Source: Embleya scabrispora DSM 41855 | GTDB lineage: Bacteria > Actinomycetota > Actinomycetes > Streptomycetales > Streptomycetaceae | Assembly (NCBI RefSeq): GCF_000372745.1 | Contig: NZ_KB889574.1 | Location: 79,634 to 143,633 of the forward strand | Direction: 5' to 3' | Length of the DNA stretch: 64,000 nucleotides | Part shown: positions 32,675-41,076 of the stretch, piece after piece | Position numbering within the stretch: position 1 is the stretch's first letter | Layout: each line of letters starts with the position of its first letter | The notes under the pieces: generated by a model | Databases searched by the model: none | Told to the model about the DNA's origin: nothing | Seen by the model: the letters and a program-made list of their open reading frames with translations, nothing else | Program-made: the position numbers and the translations under genes

Positions 32675-33649
32675 TCAGCGGGCGACGGCGTCGTCCTGTT
32701 GGAGCAGCCGCAGCTCGTCCCGGCGGGGCAGTCCCTCCCAGTCGCCGGGCACGGTGACCGCGAACGCGCCGGCCGCGGCGGCGGTGGCCAACCGGGCCGC
32801 CACCGATCCCCCCTCGACCAGCTCGGCGAGATAGCCGGCGGCGAACGCGTCGCCCGCGCCCACCGAGTCGACCGCGTCGACCCGGTGCGGCGGCACCTCG
32901 TGCACGCGGCCTTCGACGATCGCGACGGCGCCGCGCGAGCCCTGCTTGAGCAGCACCTGGGTGGGGCCGAGCGCGCCGAGATCGCGGGCGAGGTCGAGCA
33001 CCGGGGTGTGTGCCGGCGCCTTGAGCACGAGGCGGGCCTCGTCCTCGGTGGCGAACAGGATGTCCGCACCGGCGGCCAGCGCCCGCAGTTCGGTCGCCGC
33101 GTGCTCGGCCGACCACAGCGCCTGCCGGTAGTTCAGGTCGAGCGAGACCGGTACGCCGGCCCCGTTCGCCTCGGCCACCGCCGCGCGCACCGCCGCGCGC
33201 GCGGTCGCCGACAGCGCGGGCGTGATGCCGGTGATGTGCAGGATGCGGGCGGAGCGCACCAGCGCGGGGTCCACGTCCTCGGGGCAGAGCCGGGAACCGG
33301 CGCTGCCCGCACGGTAGTAGCGCACGTCGGTGGCCGCGCTGGTCCGCCGGGCCTTGACCATCAGCCCGGTGGGCGCGTCCGGGTCGACCACCGCGCCGCG
33401 CGTGTCCAGCCCTTCGCCGCCGAGCACGGCCAGTACGAGCCGGCCGAACTCGTCGTCGCCGACCCGACCGATCCAGGCGGCCCGCCCGCCGAGGCGGGTG
33501 ATCCCGATCGCCAGGTTGGTCTCGGCCCCGCCGGTGGCGACGTCGAGCGTGCGGGCGTGCCGCAGCGGGCCGATGTGCGGCGCGGTGAGCAGCACCATGG
33601 TCTCGCCGAGCGTGACCACGTCCGGGGTTTCCCGGGGTTCGGCGGTCAT
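32675..33649 (-). CDS. PfkB-family sugar kinase, KDG-kinase-like
   Basis: The 324-residue protein contains GGAETNLAIGITRLGGRAAWIGRVGDDEFG, typical of ribokinase/PfkB members, and the C-terminal signature DAVDSVGAGDAFAAGYL with the catalytic Asp. SLDLNYRQALWS resembles 2-keto-3-deoxygluconate kinases. The phosphorylated substrate could be an acidic sugar from amino-sugar breakdown. The ATG at 33647-33649 has AGAGGA upstream. A 197-bp gap with phased repeats separates it from the dehydratase gene, suggesting an internal promoter. Confidence 0.84.
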   Translation of the reverse strand: MTAEPRETPDVVTLGETMVLLTAPHIGPLRHARTLDVATGGAETNLAIGITRLGGRAAWIGRVGDDEFGRLVLAVLGGEGLDTRGAVVDPDAPTGLMVKARRTSAATDVRYYRAGSAGSRLCPEDVDPALVRSARILHITGITPALSATARAAVRAAVAEANGAGVPVSLDLNYRQALWSAEHAATELRALAAGADILFATEDEARLVLKAPAHTPVLDLARDLGALGPTQVLLKQGSRGAVAIVEGRVHEVPPHRVDAVDSVGAGDAFAAGYLAELVEGGSVAARLATAAAAGAFAVTVPGDWEGLPRRDELRLLQQDDAVAR

Positions 33650-33690
33650 GATGTCCTCTCGCCAGATTCGCGTCGTCGGTGGCATCGGAT

Positions 33691-33751
33691 TCCGGGTCGA
33701 TCCGGGTCGATCCGGGTAGACCCGGATCGGTTCGGATCGGTTCGAGATCGG
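33691..33751. repeat. 10-bp phased repeats with 22-bp palindrome
   Basis: TCCGGGTCGA occurs three times in tandem (the third copy with one change), then CCCGGATCGG and TTCGGATCGG follow at the same 10-bp spacing. Where the two series meet, CGATCCGGGT-AG-ACCCGGATCG is a perfect inverted repeat (33708-33729). It lies ~60 bp upstream of the kinase gene and may be an operator. Confidence 0.6.
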
Positions 33752-33846
33752 GTCGGGCGGGGGTTCCGGGACCGGGTGCCCGGTGGTTCGGTTTCGGAGC
33801 CGGTGCCCGGTTTGCCCGGGTGTCGGGTTCGGGTCCGGCGGTCGGC

Positions 33847-35043
33847 TCAGAAGTGGGTGTTCAGCACGTCCACGACCCGGTGGTCGTCGTCCACCACCGG
33901 CACCGCGCGCCACTTGTCGAAGGCCGTACAGGGATGCGAGATCCCCAGGCAGACCAGCTCGCCCGGGGCCATCGTGCTGTCGCCGAGGTCGACATAGGCA
34001 TGCTGGTCGTCGAGCTTGACCACGCGTGCCGGCCCCGCTTCGCGAAGCGTCCCGTCCAGCGCGCGCACCCGCAACGGGATCGGCAGGTCCTGGTCGAAGG
34101 GCACGTCGCGGCGCCCCGCGCCGAGCACGGCCAGTCCCGGCTCGGGCGCGGAGACCACCTGCGCCCACACCTCCAGGGCGCCCGCGAGCGAGCCCTCCTC
34201 GGGGTGGCGCACGAACGGCGTCACGCGGGCGTACAGGCCGTCGTCGTGCGAGACGTAGGCGCCGCTGCGCAGGATGATCGTGCGGTCCGCGAGCGGCTTG
34301 CCGTCCGGCGCGAGCACGTCCACGACCGCGTCGAACCACGCGCTGCCGCCCGCCGAGACGATCGGCGTGCCGGGCACCAGGTCGGCGATCTCGTCGGCCA
34401 GGGTCGCCAGTTCGCGCAACCATCCGGACACCGCGGCGGCGTCCGGCAGGCCACCCTCGTAACCGGCCACACCCGCCACGGTCAGCCCCGGCACCGCGGC
34501 CGCGGCCCGGGCCAGTTCGACCCCCTCGACGATGCCTCGGCAGCCGGTCCGCCCACCCGTGCGGCCCAGCTCGATCAGTACCGACAACCTCCCACCGGGC
34601 ACCGCCGCCAACGCCCGGGCGGCCACCTCCACGCCGGCCTGCGAGTCCACGTAGAACAGCAGGTCGGGCCGGGTGGCGGCCCAGCGCAGCACCTTCTCGT
34701 CCAGGACCTCGTTGGCGAGGAGGATCCGCGGCACCCGGAACCGGTGAGCGGCCAGCGCCTGGTTCGCGGTCGCCACGGTGATCCCCCAGGCGCCCGCGGC
34801 CAGTTGCTCGGCGAACAGTTCGGGCGACATGGTGGTCTTGCCGTGCGGTGCGAACAACACGCCGTGCCGCGCGGTGTACTCGGCCATCGTGGCCACGTTC
34901 GCGAGCAGCGCGGACTTGCGCGCGACCATCACCGGCCACGTGAACGGCCCGTCGAACAGGCTGTGTCCGGCAGCGCCGAGTTCGTCGTCGGTGAGTTCCT
35001 CATACGGCAGCCAGGTGCCTTTGGTGTACGAGTCGAGGGTCAT
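33847..35043 (-). CDS. D-serine dehydratase-like PLP enzyme (amino acid deaminase)
   Basis: The 398-residue protein joins an alanine-racemase-type N-terminal barrel (FAPHGKTTMSPELFAEQL, with the PLP lysine) to a D-serine-dehydratase-like C-terminal domain (LGISHPCTAFDKWRAVPVVD, holding the zinc-site His and Cys). This family deaminates D-Ser or D-Thr, or has aldolase activity on beta-hydroxy D-amino acids. The start ATG overlaps the stop of the IclR gene as ATGA. Downstream in the same direction are the kinase and RidA genes, the latter able to clear its aminoacrylate product. Confidence 0.85.
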   Translation of the reverse strand: MTLDSYTKGTWLPYEELTDDELGAAGHSLFDGPFTWPVMVARKSALLANVATMAEYTARHGVLFAPHGKTTMSPELFAEQLAAGAWGITVATANQALAAHRFRVPRILLANEVLDEKVLRWAATRPDLLFYVDSQAGVEVAARALAAVPGGRLSVLIELGRTGGRTGCRGIVEGVELARAAAAVPGLTVAGVAGYEGGLPDAAAVSGWLRELATLADEIADLVPGTPIVSAGGSAWFDAVVDVLAPDGKPLADRTIILRSGAYVSHDDGLYARVTPFVRHPEEGSLAGALEVWAQVVSAPEPGLAVLGAGRRDVPFDQDLPIPLRVRALDGTLREAGPARVVKLDDQHAYVDLGDSTMAPGELVCLGISHPCTAFDKWRAVPVVDDDHRVVDVLNTHF

Positions 35044-35909
35044 CGGTTCGCTCCCAGGGTGCGCGATACACGGAGGGCCGCCGCCGCGACCGCGGGTCCC
35101 AGTTCGCGGACCCGCGCGGCGGTGACGCGGGACGTGAGACCGGAGACCGACAGGGCTCCGACCACAACGTCGTTGTGGTCGAAGATAGGCGCCGCCACAC
35201 AGCGCACCTCGGGCTCGTTCTCCCGATCGTCCACGGAGTAGCCCCGGTTGCGGATCCGGGCCAGTTCGGTGCGCAGCAGCGCGGGGTCGGTGAGCGTGCG
35301 GGCGGTGACGGTGGGCAGGCCCGCCTCGACCACCTGGGCGAACACGTCCTCCGGCAGCCAGGCGAGCATCGCCTTGCCGACGGCCGTGCAGTACATCGGC
35401 GCACGGCTGCCGATCCGCGAGGCCATCCGCACGGCGGTCTCGTTCTCGACCTTGTCGATGTAGACGATGTGCGGCGCGTCCGGCACGCACAGGTGCACGG
35501 TGCCGCCTGCCTCGCGCATGAGCCGGTGCGCCTCCTCCGCGGCGGCGGTGCGCAGGTCGATGCCGGCCAGGTACGCCTGGCCGAGCGCGAGCGCGCCGGG
35601 GCCGAGGCGGAAGTGGCCGTGTCGGCGGTCGCGGGCGAGCAGCCCGGTGTCCAGGAGCGGTTGGGCCAGACGCAGCACGGTGCTCTTGGACAGGCCGAGC
35701 GCGTCGGCCAGTTCGGTCAGGTTCAGGCCCTCGGCGCCGGCGTGGTCACGGACCTGCTCCAGGACGGCGAGGGCGCGGCGCAGCGATGCGGACTGGTTGC
35801 GCGGCGGCGCCGGCCGGGACTCGGCGCGCGATCCGCCTCGGGTCTCGGCGCCCGGTTCGCTCGGCGTGTCGTCGACGTCGCGCTCGTGCTCGTGGATGCT
35901 CACTGGCAT
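35040..35909 (-). CDS. IclR-family transcriptional regulator
   Basis: The 289-residue protein has an N-terminal disordered stretch (1-38), a winged helix-turn-helix near 42-95 (LNLTELADALGLSKSTVLRLAQPL) and the IclR effector domain (APMYCTAVGKAMLAWLP, then GALSVSGLTSRV). It probably controls the catabolic locus it lies in; a 17-bp palindrome stands between the divergent arms. The ATG at 35907 has GAGGA only 2 nt away, so GTG at 35901-35903 with better spacing may be the true start. It sits between the D-aminoacylase (4 bp) and dehydratase genes. Confidence 0.93.
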   Translation of the reverse strand: MPVSIHEHERDVDDTPSEPGAETRGGSRAESRPAPPRNQSASLRRALAVLEQVRDHAGAEGLNLTELADALGLSKSTVLRLAQPLLDTGLLARDRRHGHFRLGPGALALGQAYLAGIDLRTAAAEEAHRLMREAGGTVHLCVPDAPHIVYIDKVENETAVRMASRIGSRAPMYCTAVGKAMLAWLPEDVFAQVVEAGLPTVTARTLTDPALLRTELARIRNRGYSVDDRENEPEVRCVAAPIFDHNDVVVGALSVSGLTSRVTAARVRELGPAVAAAALRVSRTLGANR

Positions 35910-35913
35910 GTCC

Positions 35914-37461
35914 TCAGGACGGCCCGACCGGGCGCCCGGGCGTGTGACCCGTCAGGGCTCCGGACGAGAGTACGGGGACACCGGCCACCAGCACGTCGTC
36001 GATGCCGGCGGCGGGTCGGCGGGCGTCGCCGTAGTCGGCGAGGTCGGCCACCCGGGTCGGATCGATCACCGCGATGTCGGCGGCCAGGCCGACCCGGAGC
36101 AGGCCCCGGTCGGTCAGCCCGAAGCGGCGGGCGGGGTGCGACGCGAGGTGCACCGCGGCCTGTTCCCAGGTCCAGTCGCCGAGTTCGACCACGTGTCGGG
36201 CGAGCAGTCGGGCGAACGCGCCCCAGCCGCGCGGGTGCGGGCTGCCGCCGATGTAGATGCCGTCCGAGCCGCCGATGTGCGCGGGGTGGCGCAGCAGCGC
36301 GCGGACCGACTCGTCGCTGTTGGTCGGCGGCTGGTCGAACACGGCGCTCGCCACCAGGTCGGTGGCGATCAGCAGGTCGGCGCAGAACTCGGCCGGGCTC
36401 GCGCCGACCTCGGCGGCGGCGTCCACGAGGCGCCGGCCCTCGGCCCAGCGGAAGTCGGCGGCGGGCACGTGCGCGAGGGTGATCCGGGGCCACAGGGCCG
36501 GGTCCACCCCGCCGGCCAGGAGCCGGCGGGTGGCCGGTTCGGCCAGCGCGGCGACCACCCGGTCGGGGTCGGGATCATCCAGCGCGCGCGGTAGCGCGAC
36601 CATCGCCAGGATGCTGCAGCCGCGCAGGTAGGGGTACGCGTCGTAGGTGAGGTCCAGGCCCTCGGCCCGGGCCGCGTCCACCATGGCGATCAGTTCTTCG
36701 GCCGGGCCGTGGTAGTGCGAGACGTGGGTGGCCACGCCGGCGGCGCGGGCCACGTCGAGCATCTCGCCCATGGCCGGGCCGGCGGCGGCCTCGTAGCCGC
36801 GCATGTGCGAGACGTGCGGCAGGCCGCGGGCCGCGACGGGGGCGAGCAGCGCGGCCAGCTCGGCGGCGTCGGCGTAGCGGCCGGGCACGTACTCCAGGCC
36901 GGTGGACAACCCGCACGCGCCCTCGTCCAGGCCCTGTTCGACCGCCTTGGTCATCGCGGCCAGTTCGGCGGCGTCGGCGGCGCGCGCGGTGGGGCCGAGC
37001 GCGCTGTGCCGGACGGTGCCGTGCGGCACGAGGTAGGCGGTGTTGACCGCGGTGGTGCGGTCGTAGGTGGCGAGCAGGTCGGCGACCGAGACGGGGCCCT
37101 CGCCCAGGCCGGGGTGGGTGCCGTTGATCGCCGCGAAGTAGCGGGTCGCGTAGGCCAGCGCGGCGGGGGTCGCGGGGGCGTAGGACAGGCCGTCCTGGCC
37201 GAGCACGAAGGTGGTCACGCCCTGGCGCAGGGCGGCGAGCTGGACCTCGGGGTCGAGCACGGCGGCGTCGCCGTGCACGTGGGCGTCGACGAAGCCGGGC
37301 GCCACGTACCGGCCGCTCGCGTCGAGCTCGGTGTGGGCGCGTGCGCCGTCCAGCCGGCCGATCGCGGCGATCCGGTCGCCGGTGATCGCGACGTCGGCTC
37401 GGAAGGCGGGTGCGCCGGTGCCGTCGAGCACCTGCCCGCCGCGCAGCAGTACGTCGTACAT
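35914..37461 (-). CDS. N-acyl-D-amino-acid deacylase
   Basis: The 515-residue amidohydrolase begins MYDVLLRGGQVLDGTGAP. It has the first metal-binding pair in PGFVDAHVHGD, later histidines in LPHVSHMRGY and ATHVSHYHG, and the late Asp in HIGGSDGIYIGGSPHPRGWG. This pattern fits D-aminoacylase, which frees a D-amino acid from an N-acyl-D-amino acid. The ATG at 37459-37461 has GGGAGGG 6 nt upstream; longer frames are unsupported. It heads the minus-strand catabolic unit, with the D-amino-acid dehydratase two genes downstream as a sensible next step. Confidence 0.87.
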   Translation of the reverse strand: MYDVLLRGGQVLDGTGAPAFRADVAITGDRIAAIGRLDGARAHTELDASGRYVAPGFVDAHVHGDAAVLDPEVQLAALRQGVTTFVLGQDGLSYAPATPAALAYATRYFAAINGTHPGLGEGPVSVADLLATYDRTTAVNTAYLVPHGTVRHSALGPTARAADAAELAAMTKAVEQGLDEGACGLSTGLEYVPGRYADAAELAALLAPVAARGLPHVSHMRGYEAAAGPAMGEMLDVARAAGVATHVSHYHGPAEELIAMVDAARAEGLDLTYDAYPYLRGCSILAMVALPRALDDPDPDRVVAALAEPATRRLLAGGVDPALWPRITLAHVPAADFRWAEGRRLVDAAAEVGASPAEFCADLLIATDLVASAVFDQPPTNSDESVRALLRHPAHIGGSDGIYIGGSPHPRGWGAFARLLARHVVELGDWTWEQAAVHLASHPARRFGLTDRGLLRVGLAADIAVIDPTRVADLADYGDARRPAAGIDDVLVAGVPVLSSGALTGHTPGRPVGPS

Positions 37462-37515
37462 GCGCGCCCTCCCTACCCTTCGTGGTCCGCTCGTGTCCCG
37501 GGTGTCGGTGTCCCC

Positions 37516-37543
37516 GGTGTGTCGGTGTGTCGGTGTGTCGGTG
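37516..37543. repeat. 8-bp tandem repeat GGTGTGTC
   Basis: Three exact copies of GGTGTGTC followed by GGTG stand in the leader region of the D-aminoacylase gene, about 55 bp before its start. An imperfect 17-bp direct repeat (GTACGCGGTGTTGCC type) follows near 37608-37640. No function is evident. Confidence 0.6.
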
Positions 37544-37717
37544 CGTGGCCGACCCGGGGTCCCGGGTCGGGCCGTGTGTCGTGCGGTTTCGCCGTGTGCG
37601 GTGCCGTGTACGCGGTGTTGCCATGTACGCGCTGTTGCCGTGCGCCGGCCGCGACGGGGCGACCGAGCAGGGACGTTACGTGTCCGTGAGCGCTTGGTGC
37701 CACTTTCGCAGCACACA

Positions 37718-37734
37718 GTTTTGCAGTGCACAAC
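37718..37734. promoter_or_regulatory. Candidate IclR operator palindrome
   Basis: GTTTTGCAGTGCACAAC is symmetric at 14 of 17 positions (GTTnTGCAnTGCAnAAC). It lies in the 458-bp region between the divergent D-aminoacylase (start 37461) and binding-protein (start 37920) genes. IclR regulators often bind imperfect palindromes of this size. It is the best candidate site for the regulator encoded at 35040-35909. Confidence 0.5.
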
Positions 37735-37919
37735 GTTCGGCGGGACGCCTTGTCGGAACGCGGCGCCGCTTTCTAACGTCCCGCTCACGCCGCACCGGAT
37801 GTTTCCCCTTGCGGCCCGTTCGTGTCGATTGATGCAGACGTCCAGACGTACAGGCCGACCCTCGGGTCGCGGCATCGCCCGCGGTCGCTCCGGCCTGCCT
37901 CGCCGCAGGAGGAATTGTC

Positions 37920-39212
37920 GTGAAGATCCGGAGTTTGGCCGCCGTCGCAGTGGCCGGCATCGCGCTGGCGGCGTGCGCGCCGGGCACGGCGTCCAAGTCG
38001 AAGTCCGCCGACGAACAGACCGGCACGCTCAAGGTGTGGCTGTACGACGAGGCGAACCGCGCGCCCAAGGAGAAGGTCGTGAACGCGGCCGTCGCCGACT
38101 TCAAGGCCGCGCACCCGAAGGTGAACGTCGAGGTCGGCTACATACCGACCGACGCGGGCCCGCGCGCGGAGAAGATGAAGGGCGCGTTCAACGACCCGAA
38201 CAGCGCGCCGGACGTGGTCGAGTTCGGCAACACCGACCTGTTCGGCTACGTCGCGGCCGGCGGCCTCGCGGACATCTCCGCCGACCTGGACACGTGGTCG
38301 GAGGTGGGCGACCTGCCCAAGGACCTCAAGGACACCACGCTGGTCGACGGCAAGACCTACGGTCTGCCGTGGTGGCTGGGCCTGCGCTCGCTGTACTACC
38401 GCACGGACGTGTTCACCGAGCTCGGCATCAAGCCGCCGACCTCGTACGCCGAGCTGGTCGAGGCCGCGAAGAAGGTGCGTTCGGCCAAGCCGGACATGTT
38501 CGGCATCGCGGTCGGCGGCAAGTACACCTTCGGTGGCCTGCCGTTCGTGTGGGCGGGCGGCGGCGACATCGCCACCCAGCAGGGCGGCAAGTACGTCGCC
38601 ACGATCGATTCGCCGCAGTCGCAGGCCGGCGTCAAGGCGTACACCGACCTGTTCGGCAAGGACATCTGTCCCCCGCAGCAGTGCGCCGACCTCACCGGCG
38701 GCAAGACGGTGGAGGCTTTCGCGGCCGGCACCGCGGGCATGGCGATCCTGCCCAACTCCTCGCGCAGCGCGGTCGAGGCGGGCGTGGCCAAGGGCAAGTA
38801 CGCGGTCGTCCCGCTGCCGGGCAACACCCCGGGCTCGATCGCGCCGGCCTTCTCCGGTGGCAACGACCTCGGCGTGATGAAGTCCTCGCAGCACCGTTCG
38901 CTCGCGGTCGACTTCATGAAGATCCTGGGCGGCAAGAAGTACCAGCTCCAGATGTTCGACGCGATGGGCAACCTGCCCACGCTCGCCTCGGCGCGTGGTG
39001 ACGTGGTCGCCAAGGACCCGTGGCTCAAGCCGTTCATCGACACCCTGAACGCGGGCACCAAGTTCGTGCCCAAGGACGCCGCGTGGGCCAAGATCGACGC
39101 GCAGTCCGTGGTGCCGACCATGTTCCAGAAGGTGGTCACCGGCAAGTCCGACGTCTCGGGCGCCACGGGCGAGGCCAAGACCGCGATCGACAACGCGTTC
39201 GCCGGGAAGTAG
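37920..39212 (+). CDS. Sugar ABC transporter substrate-binding lipoprotein
   Basis: The 430-residue extracytoplasmic binding protein has a signal peptide ending in lipobox LAAC (Cys19) and a group-1 solute-binding fold: GTLKVWLYDEANRAP, DVVEFGNTDLFGYVAAGGLAD, YGLPWWLGLRSLYYRTDVF. It resembles the NgcE/DasA class that binds N-acetylglucosamine or chitobiose. GTG at 37920 has AGGAGG 8 nt upstream. Two permeases and a GH20 hexosaminidase follow with 4, -4 and 7 bp spacing, indicating amino-sugar uptake. The ligand is inferred from neighbours. Confidence 0.9.
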   Translation: MKIRSLAAVAVAGIALAACAPGTASKSKSADEQTGTLKVWLYDEANRAPKEKVVNAAVADFKAAHPKVNVEVGYIPTDAGPRAEKMKGAFNDPNSAPDVVEFGNTDLFGYVAAGGLADISADLDTWSEVGDLPKDLKDTTLVDGKTYGLPWWLGLRSLYYRTDVFTELGIKPPTSYAELVEAAKKVRSAKPDMFGIAVGGKYTFGGLPFVWAGGGDIATQQGGKYVATIDSPQSQAGVKAYTDLFGKDICPPQQCADLTGGKTVEAFAAGTAGMAILPNSSRSAVEAGVAKGKYAVVPLPGNTPGSIAPAFSGGNDLGVMKSSQHRSLAVDFMKILGGKKYQLQMFDAMGNLPTLASARGDVVAKDPWLKPFIDTLNAGTKFVPKDAAWAKIDAQSVVPTMFQKVVTGKSDVSGATGEAKTAIDNAFAGK

Positions 39213-39216
39213 CACG

Positions 39217-40182
39217 GTGACCACGACCACCACGCCCGCGCGGGCGGACCGGCCGGCCCCGGCCCCGGTCCGCCCGCGCGGCGGCGCGAACAAGACCAAG
39301 TCCGGGCGGCGCCGTTCGTGGATGCCGCTGTGGCTGCTGCTGCCGTCCGCGGTCATCCTGATCCCGCTGTTCGGCTACCCGCTCTACCAGCTGGGCCTGC
39401 TCTCCTTTCTGGAGTTCGGGCAGCCGCAGGCGTCGGCGGGCGAGGTCGCGGAGTTCGTCGGCTTCGACAACTACTCGACCCTGCTGGGCGACGACCAGTT
39501 CTGGGACGTGCTGTCCCAGACCGTGATCTTCGCGGCGGCCTGCGTCGTGGCCACCCTCGCGGTCGGCGCGGCCCTCGCGGTGCTGCTGACCCGGGTCGGC
39601 AAGTGGCCGCGCCTGCTGCTGCTGTTCGCCGCGCTCGGCGCGTGGGCGGCTCCGGCGATGACCGGTTCGACGGTGTGGATGTTCCTCTTCGACACCAACC
39701 TGGGGCTGGTCAACGAGGTCCTGGGCATGCAGGGCCACAACTGGTTCTACGAGAAGTGGTCCGCGTTCGCGCTGGTCGGCGTCGTGGTCGTGTGGCACTC
39801 GTTCCCGTTCGTGATGATCTCGCTGTACGCGGGCATCGAGTCGATCCCGGTCTCGGTCCTGGAGGCGGCCCGCCTGGACGGCGCGTCCACGTGGACCACC
39901 TTCCGACACGTGATGTTGCCGATCCTGCGGCCGATCCTGACCATCGTGGTGATCCAGTCGATCATCTGGGACTTCAAGGTCTTCACCCAGATCTACGTGA
40001 TGACCGGGGGCGGCGGCATCGCCGGCCAGAACCTGGTCCTCAACGTGTACGCGTACCAAAAGGCGTTCGCGTCCTCGGACTACAGCCTGGGCGCGGCGAT
40101 CGGCGTGCTGATGACGCTGATCCTGCTCGTCGTCACGGTCTTCTACATCCGCGCGCTGCGTCGCTCCGGGGAGGAGCTGTGA
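39217..40182 (+). CDS. Sugar ABC transporter permease (MalF type)
   Basis: The 321-residue permease has a basic N-terminal tail, about six transmembrane segments, and the EAA loop EAARLDGASTWTTFRHVMLPI that contacts the ATPase. The start is GTG. No ATPase gene is present in the cluster; in streptomycetes such importers use the shared ATPase MsiK encoded elsewhere, so that is the likely partner. It is followed by the second permease with a 4-bp GTGA overlap. Confidence 0.92.
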   Translation: MTTTTTPARADRPAPAPVRPRGGANKTKSGRRRSWMPLWLLLPSAVILIPLFGYPLYQLGLLSFLEFGQPQASAGEVAEFVGFDNYSTLLGDDQFWDVLSQTVIFAAACVVATLAVGAALAVLLTRVGKWPRLLLLFAALGAWAAPAMTGSTVWMFLFDTNLGLVNEVLGMQGHNWFYEKWSAFALVGVVVVWHSFPFVMISLYAGIESIPVSVLEAARLDGASTWTTFRHVMLPILRPILTIVVIQSIIWDFKVFTQIYVMTGGGGIAGQNLVLNVYAYQKAFASSDYSLGAAIGVLMTLILLVVTVFYIRALRRSGEEL

Positions 40183-41069
40183 ACCGTACCTCCGCTGTTC
40201 GCCCCGTCGGGCCGCGTCGCGTGAAGGGGAACCGCAAGGTGTCCCGGCGGATCGCCAACACGACGGCGATCGTGATCGCGCTGCTGACCGTGTTCCCGCT
40301 GTACTGGATGGTGCTTTCCGCGCTCAAGCCGGACGGCGAGATCAACTCGGTCGACCCGCGGCCGTGGACGTGGCATCCCACGCTGGACAACTTCCGCGAC
40401 GCGTTCGGGGTCAGCGGCTTCGGCGGCTACTTCCTCAACAGCCTGATCGTGGCGACCGTGGTGGTCGTACTCTCCGGCCTGGTCTCGTTCCTGGCCGCGG
40501 TCGCGTTGACCCGGTTCGACTTCAAGTTCCGCACCACGATCCTGGTGATGTTCCTGGTCGCCCAGATGGTGCCGGTCGAGGCGCTGACCATCCCGCTGTT
40601 CTTCCTGGTCCGCGACATCGGCACGGTCGCGCCCGGATTCGGGCTCAGCACGCTCGGCTCGCTGATGCTGGTCAATCTGGCCTTCTCGCTGCCGTTCGCG
40701 ATCTGGATGTTGCGCGGCTTCGTCAAGGCGATCCCCGAATCGCTGGAGGAGGCCGCCCGGATCGACGGCGCGAACCGGTTCACCATCCTGTGGCGGATCC
40801 TGTTCCCGCTGGTAGCGCCCGGGCTCGCGGCCACGTCGGTGTTCTCGTTCATCACCGCGTGGAACGACTTCGTGTTCGCGAAGACGTTCATCCTGGACAC
40901 CGACCACCAGACGTTGCCGGCGGCGCTGATGGTGTTCTTCAAGCCGGACGAGAACGACTGGGGCGGCATCATGGCCGCGTCCACCCTGATGACCATTCCG
41001 GTCCTGATCTTCTTCGTGCTGGTACAGCGGCACCTGGTCTCGGGGCTCGGCGGAGCGGTGAAGGACTGA
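40179..41069 (+). CDS. Sugar ABC transporter permease (MalG type)
   Basis: The 296-residue permease starts at GTG 40179-40181, overlapping the previous stop. The first transmembrane segment follows a basic stretch (VFPLYWMVLSALKPDGEIN), and the EAA motif reads EEAARIDGANRFTILWRILFP. AWNDFVFAKTFILD near the C-terminus is typical of carbohydrate permeases of the CUT1 group. It pairs with the preceding permease to form the channel. Confidence 0.92.
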   Translation: MNRTSAVRPVGPRRVKGNRKVSRRIANTTAIVIALLTVFPLYWMVLSALKPDGEINSVDPRPWTWHPTLDNFRDAFGVSGFGGYFLNSLIVATVVVVLSGLVSFLAAVALTRFDFKFRTTILVMFLVAQMVPVEALTIPLFFLVRDIGTVAPGFGLSTLGSLMLVNLAFSLPFAIWMLRGFVKAIPESLEEAARIDGANRFTILWRILFPLVAPGLAATSVFSFITAWNDFVFAKTFILDTDHQTLPAALMVFFKPDENDWGGIMAASTLMTIPVLIFFVLVQRHLVSGLGGAVKD

Positions 41070-41076
41070 TTCCCTC

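Noticed and set aside
37608..37640. Imperfect 17-bp direct repeat in the D-aminoacylase/importer control region
   Set aside because: Too short and degenerate to call a CRISPR or att site; no cas genes or integrase are near.
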